Shown in pieces: positions 1-10,828 of a stretch of 64,000 bases of DNA (within the stretch, counting starts at the first letter, position 1; every line of letters starts with the position of its first letter). The position numbers were made by a program, and so were the translations under genes. The notes under the pieces are model-generated. The model had not been told where the DNA came from. It searched no databases and saw nothing but the letters and a program-made list of their open reading frames with translations. The DNA comes from Brachionus manjavacas (taxonomy: Eukaryota > Rotifera > Eurotatoria > Ploima > Brachionidae), in the NCBI GenBank assembly GCA_019054805.1, contig JAHQIY010000006.1, positions 2,418,001-2,482,000 of the forward strand, read 5' to 3'.

Positions 1-22
1 TTGTCTCGATATTTTTTTCAAT

Positions 23-92
23 AGTTACTTTTTTTACCATATTTTAAATTTTTTTACAAAAATTTACGTAAAAATTAGTAAAAAAAGTAACT
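23..92. repeat. Inverted repeat, 15-bp arms
   Basis: Arms AGTTACTTTTTTTAC (23-37) and its exact reverse complement (78-92) enclose a 40-bp AT-rich spacer. A second small palindrome built on TTTACGTAAA lies near 205-226. No coding potential is seen. They may be an edge of a foldback element cut by the window start. Confidence 0.5.
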
Positions 93-239
93 TTAGGTAA
101 AATTTAATTTAATAAATAGAAACTAATTTTTTCAAAATTTATTAGAAAATAATAAAAATTAAATAAATCTGTCTTTTTTTTGGCATTTTCATTTTTACCA
201 ATTTTTACGTAAATTTACGTAAATTTTTTCCTATTTTCA

Positions 240-1242
240 AAAATCTTGCAAAAAGTTTTTGACCAGTTTATATCAATTCTGTTAAAAATACACCATTCAT
301 TTAAATTTTTTGTTGTAACATTTAATTTTATCAAAGCTGTTACAACGTCTCATTCAAAGATACTCATTGTTGTATCATCTGCCAACATTTTGATGCTTAA
401 ATTTTTAAATATAAATGGTTAGAAATTTCACTGTCATTTTTAACTATCTAAGATCAATTTTCAAAATAGTTTGAAAGAAGAAGCAAGGAAGAATTATCAA
501 AACCATAGTGAAAAAGTTTTAAAAGTAATAAATTGAATCAATAACATCAAATGCTTTCCTAAAGTCAATTTCCTTTATCTTTATTTATTTCGTTATTATA
601 TTCATGGATAACTGTTTGACAATAATGTCCGTTTCTAAAACCATGTTGTCGATTGAATAAAATCTTATTCGATTCGATATATTACGATATCTGTTTTGCC
701 AAAAGCATTTCAAATATTTTTGCAATTGGTGATAGGATTGATATCCCCCGATATATCTGATCTGTCACATTTATTTTTAAATAAAGGATTAACAATATAA
801 ATTTTCCAGTCTACTGGTATTTTAAAAAAATAAACAATAATTATTAAAGAGCTCATTTAATAATGGAACAAAAAATTCGTTAAGATTTTGAATAATAAAT
901 AATAATATTTTGGTCTGAATTCCGAAAAATCCAGGGGAGCTTGATAAAAGGAGTTGGTTCAGCCTAAACAGCCTTTTTAATTTCATTCAAAGAGAATTCA
1001 CAAAATGAAAATCCCGGAGTTAAAAGATTTTGATTGAATTTTAATTCTCTAAAAGTATCAAATATATATTTGGCTGATTCACTTTCACTGGACAAAGAGG
1101 AAGTTTCAATAGAAGCAAAGCAACTTTTAAACATTTCTACTTGATCAACAGTAGTAGAGGCTTTTTTAACATCCCAACCGATTCTTTTTGCTAAATTTTG
1201 CCTATTTAAATAAAAATTCGAGCTTATAAAATTAAATTGCAA
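240..1242 (-). pseudogene. Decayed non-LTR retrotransposon reverse transcriptase
   Basis: Read on the minus strand and across several frameshifts, the segment gives an ordered set of LINE reverse-transcriptase pieces. First comes an N-terminal linker-like stretch of 92 codons (964-1242). Then come a DRSDISGY-like motif (NYRPIS block), an IFEMLLAKQIS block, RQHGFR, a FRKAFDVID-like catalytic block and finally KMLADDTT, the equivalent of the YADD active site, near 360-410. Frameshifts and stops make it non-functional. Clade is not certain; a CR1/Jockey-type enzyme is the best guess. Confidence 0.6.
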
Positions 1243-1752
1243 AAGTGTTGAGTTGATTGCTTATCACTCAAAATCACACTCAAAGTGAGCCTAATTTGAA
1301 TGAAAATGTCTGGTCTGAATATACTTCACTGACATTGGTTTTTGGCACAATAGTAAATACTAAATTAGAAAACTAATTATTTAAGTTAATTTTTTTGTGG
1401 AAAATATGGATTTTATTTTTTTAACAAAAAGCAATCAATTTCAACAGAAACTAATTATTTTTAAAGTAGGGGTAATTAACAGTCATATTATTATTCATTT
1501 ATTAAACGAGAAAAAAATAAACAAATTTATTTAAAAAATTTTTAGTTTCATTTATTTCTGTAAAGAAGTTTTCATTCATTATTTTTTAACTAAATTGAAA
1601 AGTTTTTTTTCTAAATTGACCATCTGGACTCATATAACTTTTATGTGAACTCATGATTAAAATATTTTTATCCTTATGGTCAAAAATTAAAATTAAATTT
1701 TTTTTTAATTCAGTTCAAAATTGATTGAATTAAACAATTTCACTGAATTATT
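1243..1752. other. Intergenic, nothing recognised
   Basis: AT-rich spacer between the LINE remnant and the end of the channel gene. I see no open frame, RNA gene or clear repeat. Confidence 0.5.
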
Positions 1753-3528
1753 TTAATTGTTTTGAAACTTTAATTTCAGTAATTTTTTTTGATTCTTGTA
1801 TTTAGCATAAGCTCTGATCAAATTTATAATCATCTCCACTATTTCTGCAAAGCTCAAAAAACTGGCTCCCATGAATAAACCAAATTGTCCACCCATTAAA
1901 CCCAAAAGTGTTTCAAAATTCAATGCTGGCGATTCTTGAATAAAAGTATATCGTAGTTCATCGTAGAAAATTGAAATCATAGCGACTGAGGAAACGAAAT
2001 CTGATTTTTGAGGTTTTTGCTTGCTTTCCGTAGTGCTTGAACTAGGATCAGTAGTAGTCGTAGTATATGATTGAATGACCACTTTTGAAGCTCCTGTAGT
2101 AGTTGATTGGGTCAATGTGTTATCTGATGGGCTGAATAATACTGGTGGATTAAATTTAGAAATTAGATTGTTTTGTTCACCTAAAACATTAGCATAGTAA
2201 TCAGTAGGATAGCTTGATTGACTAATGCTTGTTGAGTAAATCATCTGGTCACAATCATCTGGACAAAATCCACCACAAACTTCATCAATATTTTTGCATG
2301 AATCAAAAGAATCTCTCTGTTGTTTTACACAACTTAAGCTTTCTATTTTACTACAAATTGTAAGATTGGAATTAACTATTGGAATACTTGGATCAGCACA
2401 CTGGCAATTGGGAATTATTTGTTCATACTGCAAGCATATTTCATAGCAAAGTTTTTGATAATATCTTGATATAGAAAGGGTTTTTTTGTGATACTCAGAA
2501 TCAGTAGATAGTAAATTATCAGGATCTTTTCTGCAAGAGCTATAAGGTAAAGGCTGCTTTGAAAAATTAATTCTTGACACAACAATATTTGCAGCTACTC
2601 CGGGTGATACTTCAATACCATCATATTTAAGAATAGGCCTTACACCTCGTTCATGAATTACTACTTTGATTCCGTTTTTTATTGCGAAAAAGTCTTGTTT
2701 TCCACCAACTCCTACAAAAATTTCCATTTTCAAACCATTTTCAGGACCCGATTTGCTTGTTTTCAAGCTTTCTACTTTTTGGTTATTGCCATCAAATAAA
2801 TCATTAAAAGTATAGCAATTTCCAAAGTCATTGTCTCTAAACCAGTGAAACTTTTCCAAGCTGCATTTTTCATTATTGTAAAAACAACTGATCAGCATTG
2901 TGTCAATTGTGAAGCCTTTTTTTTTTAGATCATCAGAAGTCAAATTTTTATCTGCTGTTGCATGGGCTTTTATAATACTTCTTATCTCATCAACCTTCAA
3001 TATTGCAGTATCGTTTGTTGATAACTGAACTGCTGGATTAATTGAATTATTGATCAAAGCATTTTCCACATAAATTCCTGTATAATCATCAGTACCATAG
3101 TCAAAGGGATTCAAATTGCAAATGGTGATGGCAGGAAATGGCGATGGCGAATCAGAAACTATTTTGTAGCTTACCACAACTTCATATCTGAAATAATTCA
3201 AAATAATGGTAACCACAGCTTTAAAAAAAAAAATTTTAAAGTAATCAAATTTAATTTTTAATTTACAAAAAATGCAGTATCCGATGAAAAGTAGGACTAA
3301 AATCAACCATACGATTCTGATAACCCAGCTGTCAGTTCTGATCATGTTTGAAAATCCATGACTGCTTGTGTTTTCACACCACTCTTTAACGCATTTCTTT
3401 AAAAGTTCTTGTACTTCATGTTCTTCCCTTTTTTTTTTATTTTCAGGGTCCAAAAAAATCTTTTCCTTGTTGGAAATAGGTAATGGTGATACTTTTTTTG
3501 ATGGGGTAGCAACTCTATGTTGGTTCAT
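1753..3528 (-). CDS. DEG/ENaC (ASIC-like) sodium channel
   Basis: Trimeric, amiloride-type cation channel subunit of the plasma membrane. The 591-codon frame shows the family signatures in order. There is an N-terminal His-Gly gating pair (H57-G58), and TM1 runs over about residues 67-88. After TM1 comes the motif FPAITICNLNPF (131-142). A large Cys-rich extracellular domain follows, containing YSSCR and CYEICLQ. TM2 starts near 540 and holds the GAS selectivity filter (554-556). Residues 88-103 look out of place and are exactly a 48-nt GT..AG intron (3219-3266, minus strand). Removing it keeps frame and rejoins TM1 to the conserved RYEVVVSYKI block, so the mature protein is probably 575 aa. 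Length and ends look complete. Ligand (proton, peptide or mechanical) cannot be told. Confidence 0.92.
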   Translation of the reverse strand: MNQHRVATPSKKVSPLPISNKEKIFLDPENKKKREEHEVQELLKKCVKEWCENTSSHGFSNMIRTDSWVIRIVWLILVLLFIGYCIFCKLKIKFDYFKIFFFKAVVTIILNYFRYEVVVSYKIVSDSPSPFPAITICNLNPFDYGTDDYTGIYVENALINNSINPAVQLSTNDTAILKVDEIRSIIKAHATADKNLTSDDLKKKGFTIDTMLISCFYNNEKCSLEKFHWFRDNDFGNCYTFNDLFDGNNQKVESLKTSKSGPENGLKMEIFVGVGGKQDFFAIKNGIKVVIHERGVRPILKYDGIEVSPGVAANIVVSRINFSKQPLPYSSCRKDPDNLLSTDSEYHKKTLSISRYYQKLCYEICLQYEQIIPNCQCADPSIPIVNSNLTICSKIESLSCVKQQRDSFDSCKNIDEVCGGFCPDDCDQMIYSTSISQSSYPTDYYANVLGEQNNLISKFNPPVLFSPSDNTLTQSTTTGASKVVIQSYTTTTTDPSSSTTESKQKPQKSDFVSSVAMISIFYDELRYTFIQESPALNFETLLGLMGGQFGLFMGASFLSFAEIVEMIINLIRAYAKYKNQKKLLKLKFQNN

Positions 3529-3745
3529 TCTAAAAGATTTTTTTTTAATTTACTTTATTTGGATTAATTTTTTAAAATGAAAAAGATAAATTTTTTGAAT
3601 CTTTCTTTTAAATCATTTAAAATATAAATTTTTTTTTAGAAAAATACCAATTTTCGTGAAAATAAATTTTTGCAAATGCCTCCGGTCAAAACCTTAAATT
3701 TTAAAGCCCCTTTTTTTTAATTTTTTTTGAAAAAAAATCTTTGAA

Positions 3746-3974
3746 CAGAGTTGTTTTTAAGTCACAGTTTTAAGTCTAAGTCACAAAAATTTAAGTCAAA
3801 GTCAATACCTGCTTCATCTGGACCAGTTGAAAGAATTATTTTCTAAATCTGGTTACATTTACAGAATACATAGGTCAAGATTAGCGGCCAGGAATTTGGA
3901 AGCAACTACTTTATTGGTATCAAATATGGATTTATTAAGTCATTGACTTGACTTGTGACTTAAAAACAAGTCTG
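3746..3974. mobile_element. hAT-type MITE, 229 bp
   Basis: Ends are CAGAGTTGTTTTTAAGTCACA and, inverted, CAGACTTGTTTTTAAGTCACA. The CAGAGTTG start is typical of hAT termini. It is flanked by a perfect 8-bp target duplication TCTTTGAA (3738-3745 and 3975-3982). There is no coding capacity. Related copies lie at 19959-20503 and 63593-63791, with a lone end at 62131. Confidence 0.85.
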
Positions 3975-3982
3975 TCTTTGAA

Positions 3983-4461
3983 TTATTTTTTTATTTTTCG
4001 GAAGAGTTGTCCTTCGTTTGATTTATATAACTCTTATTAATTTTTTTATGTTTTTAAAAAAATTTAATTTCATGAATAACTTATACTGTCTCGCAAAAAT
4101 AATTTTAAATAAATTGACTTCTAAAAAAAAATTTAGTATTCGCCAGCATGCTTAAATAAGCTAAGAATTTTTATTAGAATTCAAAATCTATTTAAAGTTT
4201 CTGAGTACGAACTAATAAAGTTAATATCTAAAAAAGCTACTTTTTATTTTTTTCTGGCGAAATTCATTTATTTTATAGTGAGTAAAATTAATTTCAAGAA
4301 ACAAAAATAAAATTTCATTAAGTTACCATTTCGGAAATTGAAAAACTAAAGATTTTTAATGGTATTTAAATAATGTATTTTTTTAAAAATGGAATCAACA
4401 AAAACATTTTGGATATTAATTGAAAGAAAAATAAATAAATTTAATTTTCTTATATTTTTAT
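3983..4461. other. Intergenic, nothing recognised
   Basis: AT-rich spacer between two hAT-type elements; no gene or further repeat seen. Confidence 0.5.
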
Positions 4462-5584
4462 TAGGGTTGTGAATCGACTAAGCGTTAATCGATTAAATCG
4501 GTTAAATTTACATTAGATGAAATTTTAACTTTATCGAAAATGTCTTATTTTTATCGATCAAAAAATGATTGTTAGAATTTACTTAATTTGATAAATTTTA
4601 CAAATATCGAAAACTATCGATCAAATTTTGGACAAAAGTATCCCTTTGTTTTCGAATAGTTAAATCGATTATATTGTTCGATTTTTTAAATCGATTAACC
4701 AAAAAATCTAATTCAAAAGTGCTAATAAAAATGTATTCGATATTTTGAAAAGATAAGTAATTTACGAAACCAAACAAAACTTGAAAAATCATTTAAAAAA
4801 ATTATTAAATAAGTTACGAAATTAAATAAAAATTAAAAAATTGTATAAAAATCTTTTAAATTATTTTTTGTTTTCTAAAACGATTGAATTAAGCTTTATA
4901 AAAGTAAATTTTTCCAGATTTTTTGCACTCAGTCTGTTTCTTTCTTCATTTTGAATAAGCCAGCAACAGAAAAAATACTTTCTGCAGGAACTGAAGTAGC
5001 AATCAAACAAAATAGCTCCTTAATACTACTAGTTAGTATTGGTAAATTAATATTGTAATTTATAACACAAAAGTGGATCTTTTAGCTCATTTGAATCGGA
5101 TTCTTTGTAAAATGTCTCGGTGTTACATTCATAAGACTTAAATTCTTGAAAAGTGCCATTTTAATTTGATAAAAATGAAATTTTTTTTAAAGTTGTTGCT
5201 TTTTTTTAAATTAAATTCTAACTAAATAAGTTTTAAAAATCAAGTCTTTATTTTTGAAATATTATTGAAACAAATTTAACATTACTTTCCTTTATAATAT
5301 TTTCATATCATTGAAGTAATAATTTTTTTCAAAAAAATGTTTCGAACATGAAGCTTGGTCGATTAAAATCGACTAATATATTCGATATCAATATTCGATC
5401 AGTTAATTCGAATAAATAAAATAAAAATGAACTTGATCGACTAAAGAAGAAATCGATGTATAAAATGATATCGAATATTCTTCGGTATAAGTTTATCGTT
5501 ACAAAAATTCATCATTTAGTTTAAACAGTTCGATAATGATTTTTTTTTATCGATTAGCGAAGTTTCTTTCGATAATCAACCCTA
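4462..5584 (-). mobile_element. Degenerate hAT DNA transposon, 1.1 kb
   Basis: Terminal inverted repeats start TAGGGTTG at both ends and continue imperfectly for about 35 bp. They are rich in ATCGATT motifs, which also recur inside. The 8-bp target duplication ATTTTTAT (4454-4461 and 5585-5592) is perfect, as expected for hAT. On the minus strand around 4900-5045 a remnant of the hAT C-terminal dimerisation domain is readable: ATSVPAESIFSVAG followed, after a frameshift, by ERNRLSAKNLEK. The rest of the transposase is missing or unreadable, so this is an internally deleted copy. Confidence 0.85.
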
Positions 5585-5824
5585 ATTTTTATTAAAGATT
5601 TTGAAAAATTTACTTTTCAAAATTCCTCTGATACATCTTTTGAACTAAAAATGAATTTATATCGTTTAAAGAAATTGAAATTTAAACTTTTTACTTTTTA
5701 TTAATACTTTTTTTAAGTGATTTTAGAATTAATATTCCTGCTCACTCAAAAAATAAAAATCCCCAATTAACTCTTTTTCAGCTAAAATCAATTAAGTTAT
5801 TGAAAATTCTTTTATTGACAAAAT

Positions 5825-7124
5825 TTAAATTTTATATGAAAAAAGGTCTTCTGCTGCCATACAATTTCCTTTAAAGCAGCTTTTAGCTTCATTTACCAAT
5901 TTCTGTACCCAATCTATTTCCTCGTCAGATTCGACATTTTCTGGATTAATATTTTTTTCAATAAAATAACTCAATGGCTTATAACGTTGACTAAAATGGT
6001 TTAATATTAGACATTTTGCATTTATCCTATTAGCCACCTCTGCAGCCATGCTGGGAGTAGAATGTCCATTCGAAATAGCTTTTTCTTTAAAACCATCTTC
6101 AAGAGTACATTCATGAACTAATAGATCGCTATTCTTGGCAATTTCGGCACTAGCATCCGGAACATCAGAGCAATCTCCTAAAATTGTGATTTTTTTACCT
6201 GGTTTTGATGGCCCAATAAAATTTCTAGCCTCTAGCTTAAAAAAATAATCAAATATAAAAATAGAATATCTGAAAAGCATACTATTTTTCCATTTTCTAA
6301 CATGATGTTTTCTCCTGATTTTATTTTTTTGTACAAAGGTCCTGGAGCCAATCCAGCAGCCTTCAAGGCTTCGACTTTCAAGCTTCCTTGCTGTGATTTT
6401 TGTTCGATTACAAAACCAAAAGTTGCTACCCTGTGTCTAATCCAAATAGCCTTGACACTTATTTGATCAGTTTCATATCTGTTCAAAATTAAAAATAAAA
6501 TTGTAAAGTTTAAATTTGGTAATTTGATTTGTAAATTTACAATTTCCAATAGCCATTTTTATCAATGGATATTTGTGCTCCTAAAATTTCACTCGGATGC
6601 AAATACGAGTCATCATTTTCAACAATTTTCCATTTCTTTTTGACATTTTTAAAATTATTTTCCTAAAAAAATTATTTACTTTAATTTCATCTGGTATTTG
6701 TTCATCAATCGGAAATAATTCATGAACAGTATATGGATAAGTAACTAAAGAACGCGATAATTCAAGAGAAGTCCTTAAAAATCTTCTGAGGCCTACTGGT
6801 CCATAGATTTCAAGTTTTTTGTTCTCAACAATGTTTTGTCCGATAGTGCACATCAATCCTGGCAAACCAAAAATGTGATCACCATGCAAGTGTGTCACAA
6901 ATATTTTTGTAACTTTTCCTGGTTTCACAGTTGATTTCATAAATTGGATTTGGGTTCCCTCTCCGGCGTCAAATAACCAAACATCACCTTCTTTTTTTTT
7001 AATTATCAGCTATTAATCTAATATAAGGAATCAACGAAAGAATACCGTATCGAAGGCATGTGGCAGAAACACTCCGCACTGGTGTAGGGTTATTTGATGC
7101 AGTTCCTAGGAATATTATTTCCAT
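5825..7124 (-). CDS. ELAC1: tRNase Z, short form (ELAC1)
   Basis: Zinc-dependent endonuclease of the metallo-beta-lactamase fold that trims tRNA 3' trailers. Five exons (7124-7046, 6990-6680, 6635-6541, 6478-6283, 6235-5825) with 44-62-bp GT..AG introns join in frame to 363 aa, the length I recall for human ELAC1. The start reads MEIIFLGTASNNPTP. Zinc-binding HLHGDH follows FVTHLH in exon 2. Later come FDAGEGTQ, a PGPLYKKIKSGE block, ILGDCSD, LLVHECTLED, NGHSTP and LNHFSQRYKP, all in family order. No mitochondrial leader is seen, which suits the short nucleo-cytosolic form. The gene appears intact. Confidence 0.93.
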
Positions 7125-7457
7125 AATTTTATAAAAATATTGAATTTTTATTTTATATGTGTAAATTTTGATTTAACAAGAAGAGCAAATCAAGTTTAAA
7201 TATTAGACTAGAGAAAATTTCTTATAATTATGAAATTTTTCTAAATTTTCGAAAAAACTGTATTCTTAGCAATATAAAAATAATTTTAAAAAGTAATTAC
7301 TGATATATTTTGTGACAAGTTTGGACAATCAAGTTTTTAAAAAAACAAGTAAGTAATACTTCAACATTAGAAGCACCAACGAGTATTTTGACTCATTTTT
7401 TGATTTTCTCAAGTGAATTCCAAATAAGCTCTATAATTAAATCCGACAAATAATTAA

Positions 7458-9094
7458 GGGTATATTTTTTGTCAGTAGATGATAATTTTTTTAGTAGATA
7501 TTTTTTTTTAATAAAAATTAAATATCAAAAAGAAGTAGATAATAGTTTTTAATAGAAGATGTTTATTTTTTCAAACATAGATAATTAAAAAAAAAACAAA
7601 AGAAAAACAGTAAAAAAAATTACCTTGAAAAAAAACAAACAAAGTAATTGACACTTAATTTCTTAAACTTTTTGACGGCTGCTCACTTTCATTATTAGAT
7701 TTTTTTGGTCTTCCACGTTTAAGTTTCTCAGAAATTTGAATATTGTTTTCTACTAGATCTTGGACTGGTGAATTTGAAGCCAAAACAAGTTGATTTTGAT
7801 GAGAGACATTAACGATTGAATAGTTTACACTTAGAACCGTACTTGAAACCTCTTGTTGAACTTCGTGTTGATTTAGATTGTCTAACTGCCTGTTAATCGG
7901 AGCAATCGAATTTCTTTCTAAAGCTGATCTGGCTTTTTTTTTCGACCTCGTTTTGCATTGCCTTCGATCGCTAAGTCCAAACCCGGGAATTTGTTTAAAT
8001 TCAAAAAGTGCGAAGTTCCGATTGTGTGCTTGCATTTGAAGTTTTTTTGCCAATAATGGCATGAACAAGTAATCGATTCCCAATTTTCCGAATCGATATT
8101 AACAGCAATAAATTTCATACTCCAAGCCAACAACTCATCAAGATCATGCCAACCATCTTCTTTTATCCAAAACTCTTTGCACTGTATCTTTGTAATATCG
8201 GACGTCGATTCAGAAGTTGTACACATGTAGAACTGAGTGCCTTCGTGCAAATATTTGACAATTCGTTTTCTCAATTTGACCCGATTGTAACCGAATGTCC
8301 ATTCTCTAGTTGAAATGATCGGCTTAACTCAAATTTTTTTGTCGTCGTAAACTCGGCGTCTCGGTCAAGAGACCATTTCTGCAACATGTCTTTCATAACT
8401 TTCATGAAATCGTTAAGACTCAACCTGTCTCGATCAGTAACCTCGTCTTTTAGCTCGTTAGGTGTAACTTTAAAGTCGGAAACAGCAAAAACTTCTTCAA
8501 AGTCGTCAGGACTATGTGAATCACACCAGTTTTTAAGCATCTCAACTGTCATTGTCGGTTCATCTTGTTTTTTAAGTCTTTGTATGAGGTTTGAAATTTG
8601 TGTTTGCGAGATTTCTACAAAGCCTTCTAATAAATGAAGACGAAGCCATTTTGAAATTGCTTTCGGTTTTTTACCCTCTTTCTGGTACATTTCCAACACC
8701 TGATTTTTGCTTTTTTCCCATGCTTTTTTTGAATTAGCGTTGCTGTGCTGGTGGGACAATCTTCGATACATAATTGAACTTTTAGACTTGTTCAAAGCTT
8801 AAGCGAAAACATTTTTTTTGAGCAAGAGCTACATTTGTAAAATTGCTTTTCGCCAAGTTTTGTAACTCTTTTTTTCTTTTTTGACCACTTATTTCCGTTT
8901 CCGTTTCTGACTAGTTTCTGGCCTTGCTCAAGAGACTCTACAAATTCGGCAATGTGAGCATAAGTTGCGTATTCGTCGTAAACAGTGTTAGTTCCGCGCT
9001 TAGTTTGAATTTCTTCTATCTCTTCAACATCATTATCACTATTATCAGGTTGATTTTCCTGATTATTGACTGATAAGAGTACAGAAATTGACAA
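7458..9094 (-). pseudogene. Decayed MULE transposase lacking its catalytic core
   Basis: Pieces of a Mutator-like transposase on the minus strand, homologous along its length to the fuller copy at 41824-43909. The N-terminal acidic segment with NDVEEIEE and YKCSSCSK is at 9094-8792. A helix-rich block with SKKAWEKSK and an LNDFM motif is at 8795-8271. A SWIM zinc finger CSCHYWQ..CKH is near 8060. A C-terminal GRPKK AT-hook-like tail runs to 7655. At least three frameshifts or stops separate them. Compared with the other copy, the DDE core between the helix block and LNDFM is absent. The 3' side near 7458 has a TIR-like end (GTCAGTAGATGATA) and AGTAGAT repeats; no matching opposite end was found. 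Confidence 0.8.
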
Positions 9095-10828
9095 AAAAAA
9101 ACACTATTTAAAATTTAAAATAACTTTTTTTTGAACAATCTTATCATACTTATCTTATAAGTTTGAATAAATTAGGTTCATAAAATTCTTAATTTAAATA
9201 CTTTCCAATTCCTAAGTCTCTGCAAAATAAATTACCAAAGCAATGGGTAAACAAATTAACAAAGCCTATTGAAATTGCAGATTATGGGTCTGCCAAAAAG
9301 TGAAGATAAGAGCAGAATGAGAAATTTTTCAATTGAGTTGGTAAATATTTTAATAAATTTGCAATTAAAAATTATGAATTTAGTTATAGAAATCAATAAA
9401 AAGTGATAAATAGCTTGCAAATATTTAAACACCTGACTCAGACACTGGTACATGATAGGAATTCATTTTAAAAAAGTAAAAATAAGAGTCTGTGGAATTT
9501 GCATGAAAGAAAAAGAATATGATAGATCTTCAAGAAATGGGTTGAATAAAAGACCAAACCTTTTTTATTTACTTTTATTTAGATAATTATTATTTAGTCA
9601 CAAGTAAAATTAATCTGTGAATAAATTTGTGCATAAAACAAACTATTTATCTTTTGGATTTTATTAAAACGAGTGAATGACAGAAAAGTAACATTTATGA
9701 TCAATTTTTGATACTCTAAATGATCAAATCAAGTTTTAATTATTAAATTGATCATAAATTTCAAAATGGCCAGAATTTTTTTAATGTCCAATTGATTGAA
9801 CTTTAGATTTCTGAATATTTTTTACTTTAAAAATTATTTTTTGTAAATTTGAAAAAGGGGGATAGCCGCCAGTAATCTTGCTTATAATGAAATTACGCAT
9901 TTAAACTATTTTGAGTATATTTAAAATTTTGAAATTTGAACAAATTTATCAATTTGAAATAAATTTTACTTTGCTGTCAATGACTCAAGAGTCTCTAAAA
10001 TATTTCAGAAAATGTCTTAGCTCAAGTATTTTCATAAACCAAAAATATTTAATAATATAAAATTCTGTTCTAAAAGTACCCAGAGTTCGTTTTGATTCTA
10101 ATCAAAATCAAAAACTTGTTTAAGTCGGACTCTTTTGATTTCGAATAACTGTTTTTAAAAATTATTCTGGATTTTTTCTTTTTTTTTTAGAATATTAGAC
10201 CAAAGTTTTATTCTCTTTTTTTCACTAGAAATACATTTATAAATAAAAAAAAACCCGTTTAAATTGAATGTCTTAAAGTTTTTAAAAGCCTCAAATCTTT
10301 GAATAAATTTTTATTTTTATTGAGTGTCTTAACCAAGCTTTGGTCCGAACTTTCCTTCTCAAATTTTTTTTTTTATTTGTATTAATCACTAATTATTTAT
10401 TAGTTTATAATGAATTTTAATAAGATGTTTGACAAAAATTGAAATTTTATTTAATCAAAGATTTTTTTTAATTCTAAAGTTTTTACTTATTACAGAAATG
10501 TGTTTTTTTTCATACTTTGAAGTTCTTTTTTTTTTATTCATTTTAATAAATTTTATTCGTTTCTATGAAAAAATTTATTCGTTTGTGTGTGATTTTAATT
10601 TTAAAACAGGAATTTCTAAAACTTGATTACTAATGAGAACATTTAATTTTTTACTTTTTTTTTTAAATGATTAATTGAAAAAAAATCAATGAAAAATTTA
10701 TTATTAATTTAACCAATTAAATAAAGCTTTTAAATAATTATCTATTGTAAACTTTTAGAAAAAATCTAAAAAACTGAGAGCCTATAGCTTTTAAAATGAA
10801 TGATCATAAAAAAAATGCTCATTTGAGT
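9095..10828. other. Intergenic, nothing recognised
   Basis: About 1.7 kb of very AT-rich sequence. Short open frames here consist mostly of Phe, Ile, Leu and Lys codons, as expected by chance in such DNA. No RNA gene, TIR pair or conserved motif was seen. Confidence 0.5.

Noticed and set aside
4598-4792. 64-codon minus-strand ORF
   Set aside because: It lies in the ATCGATT-rich non-coding interior of the hAT element and has no transposase similarity.
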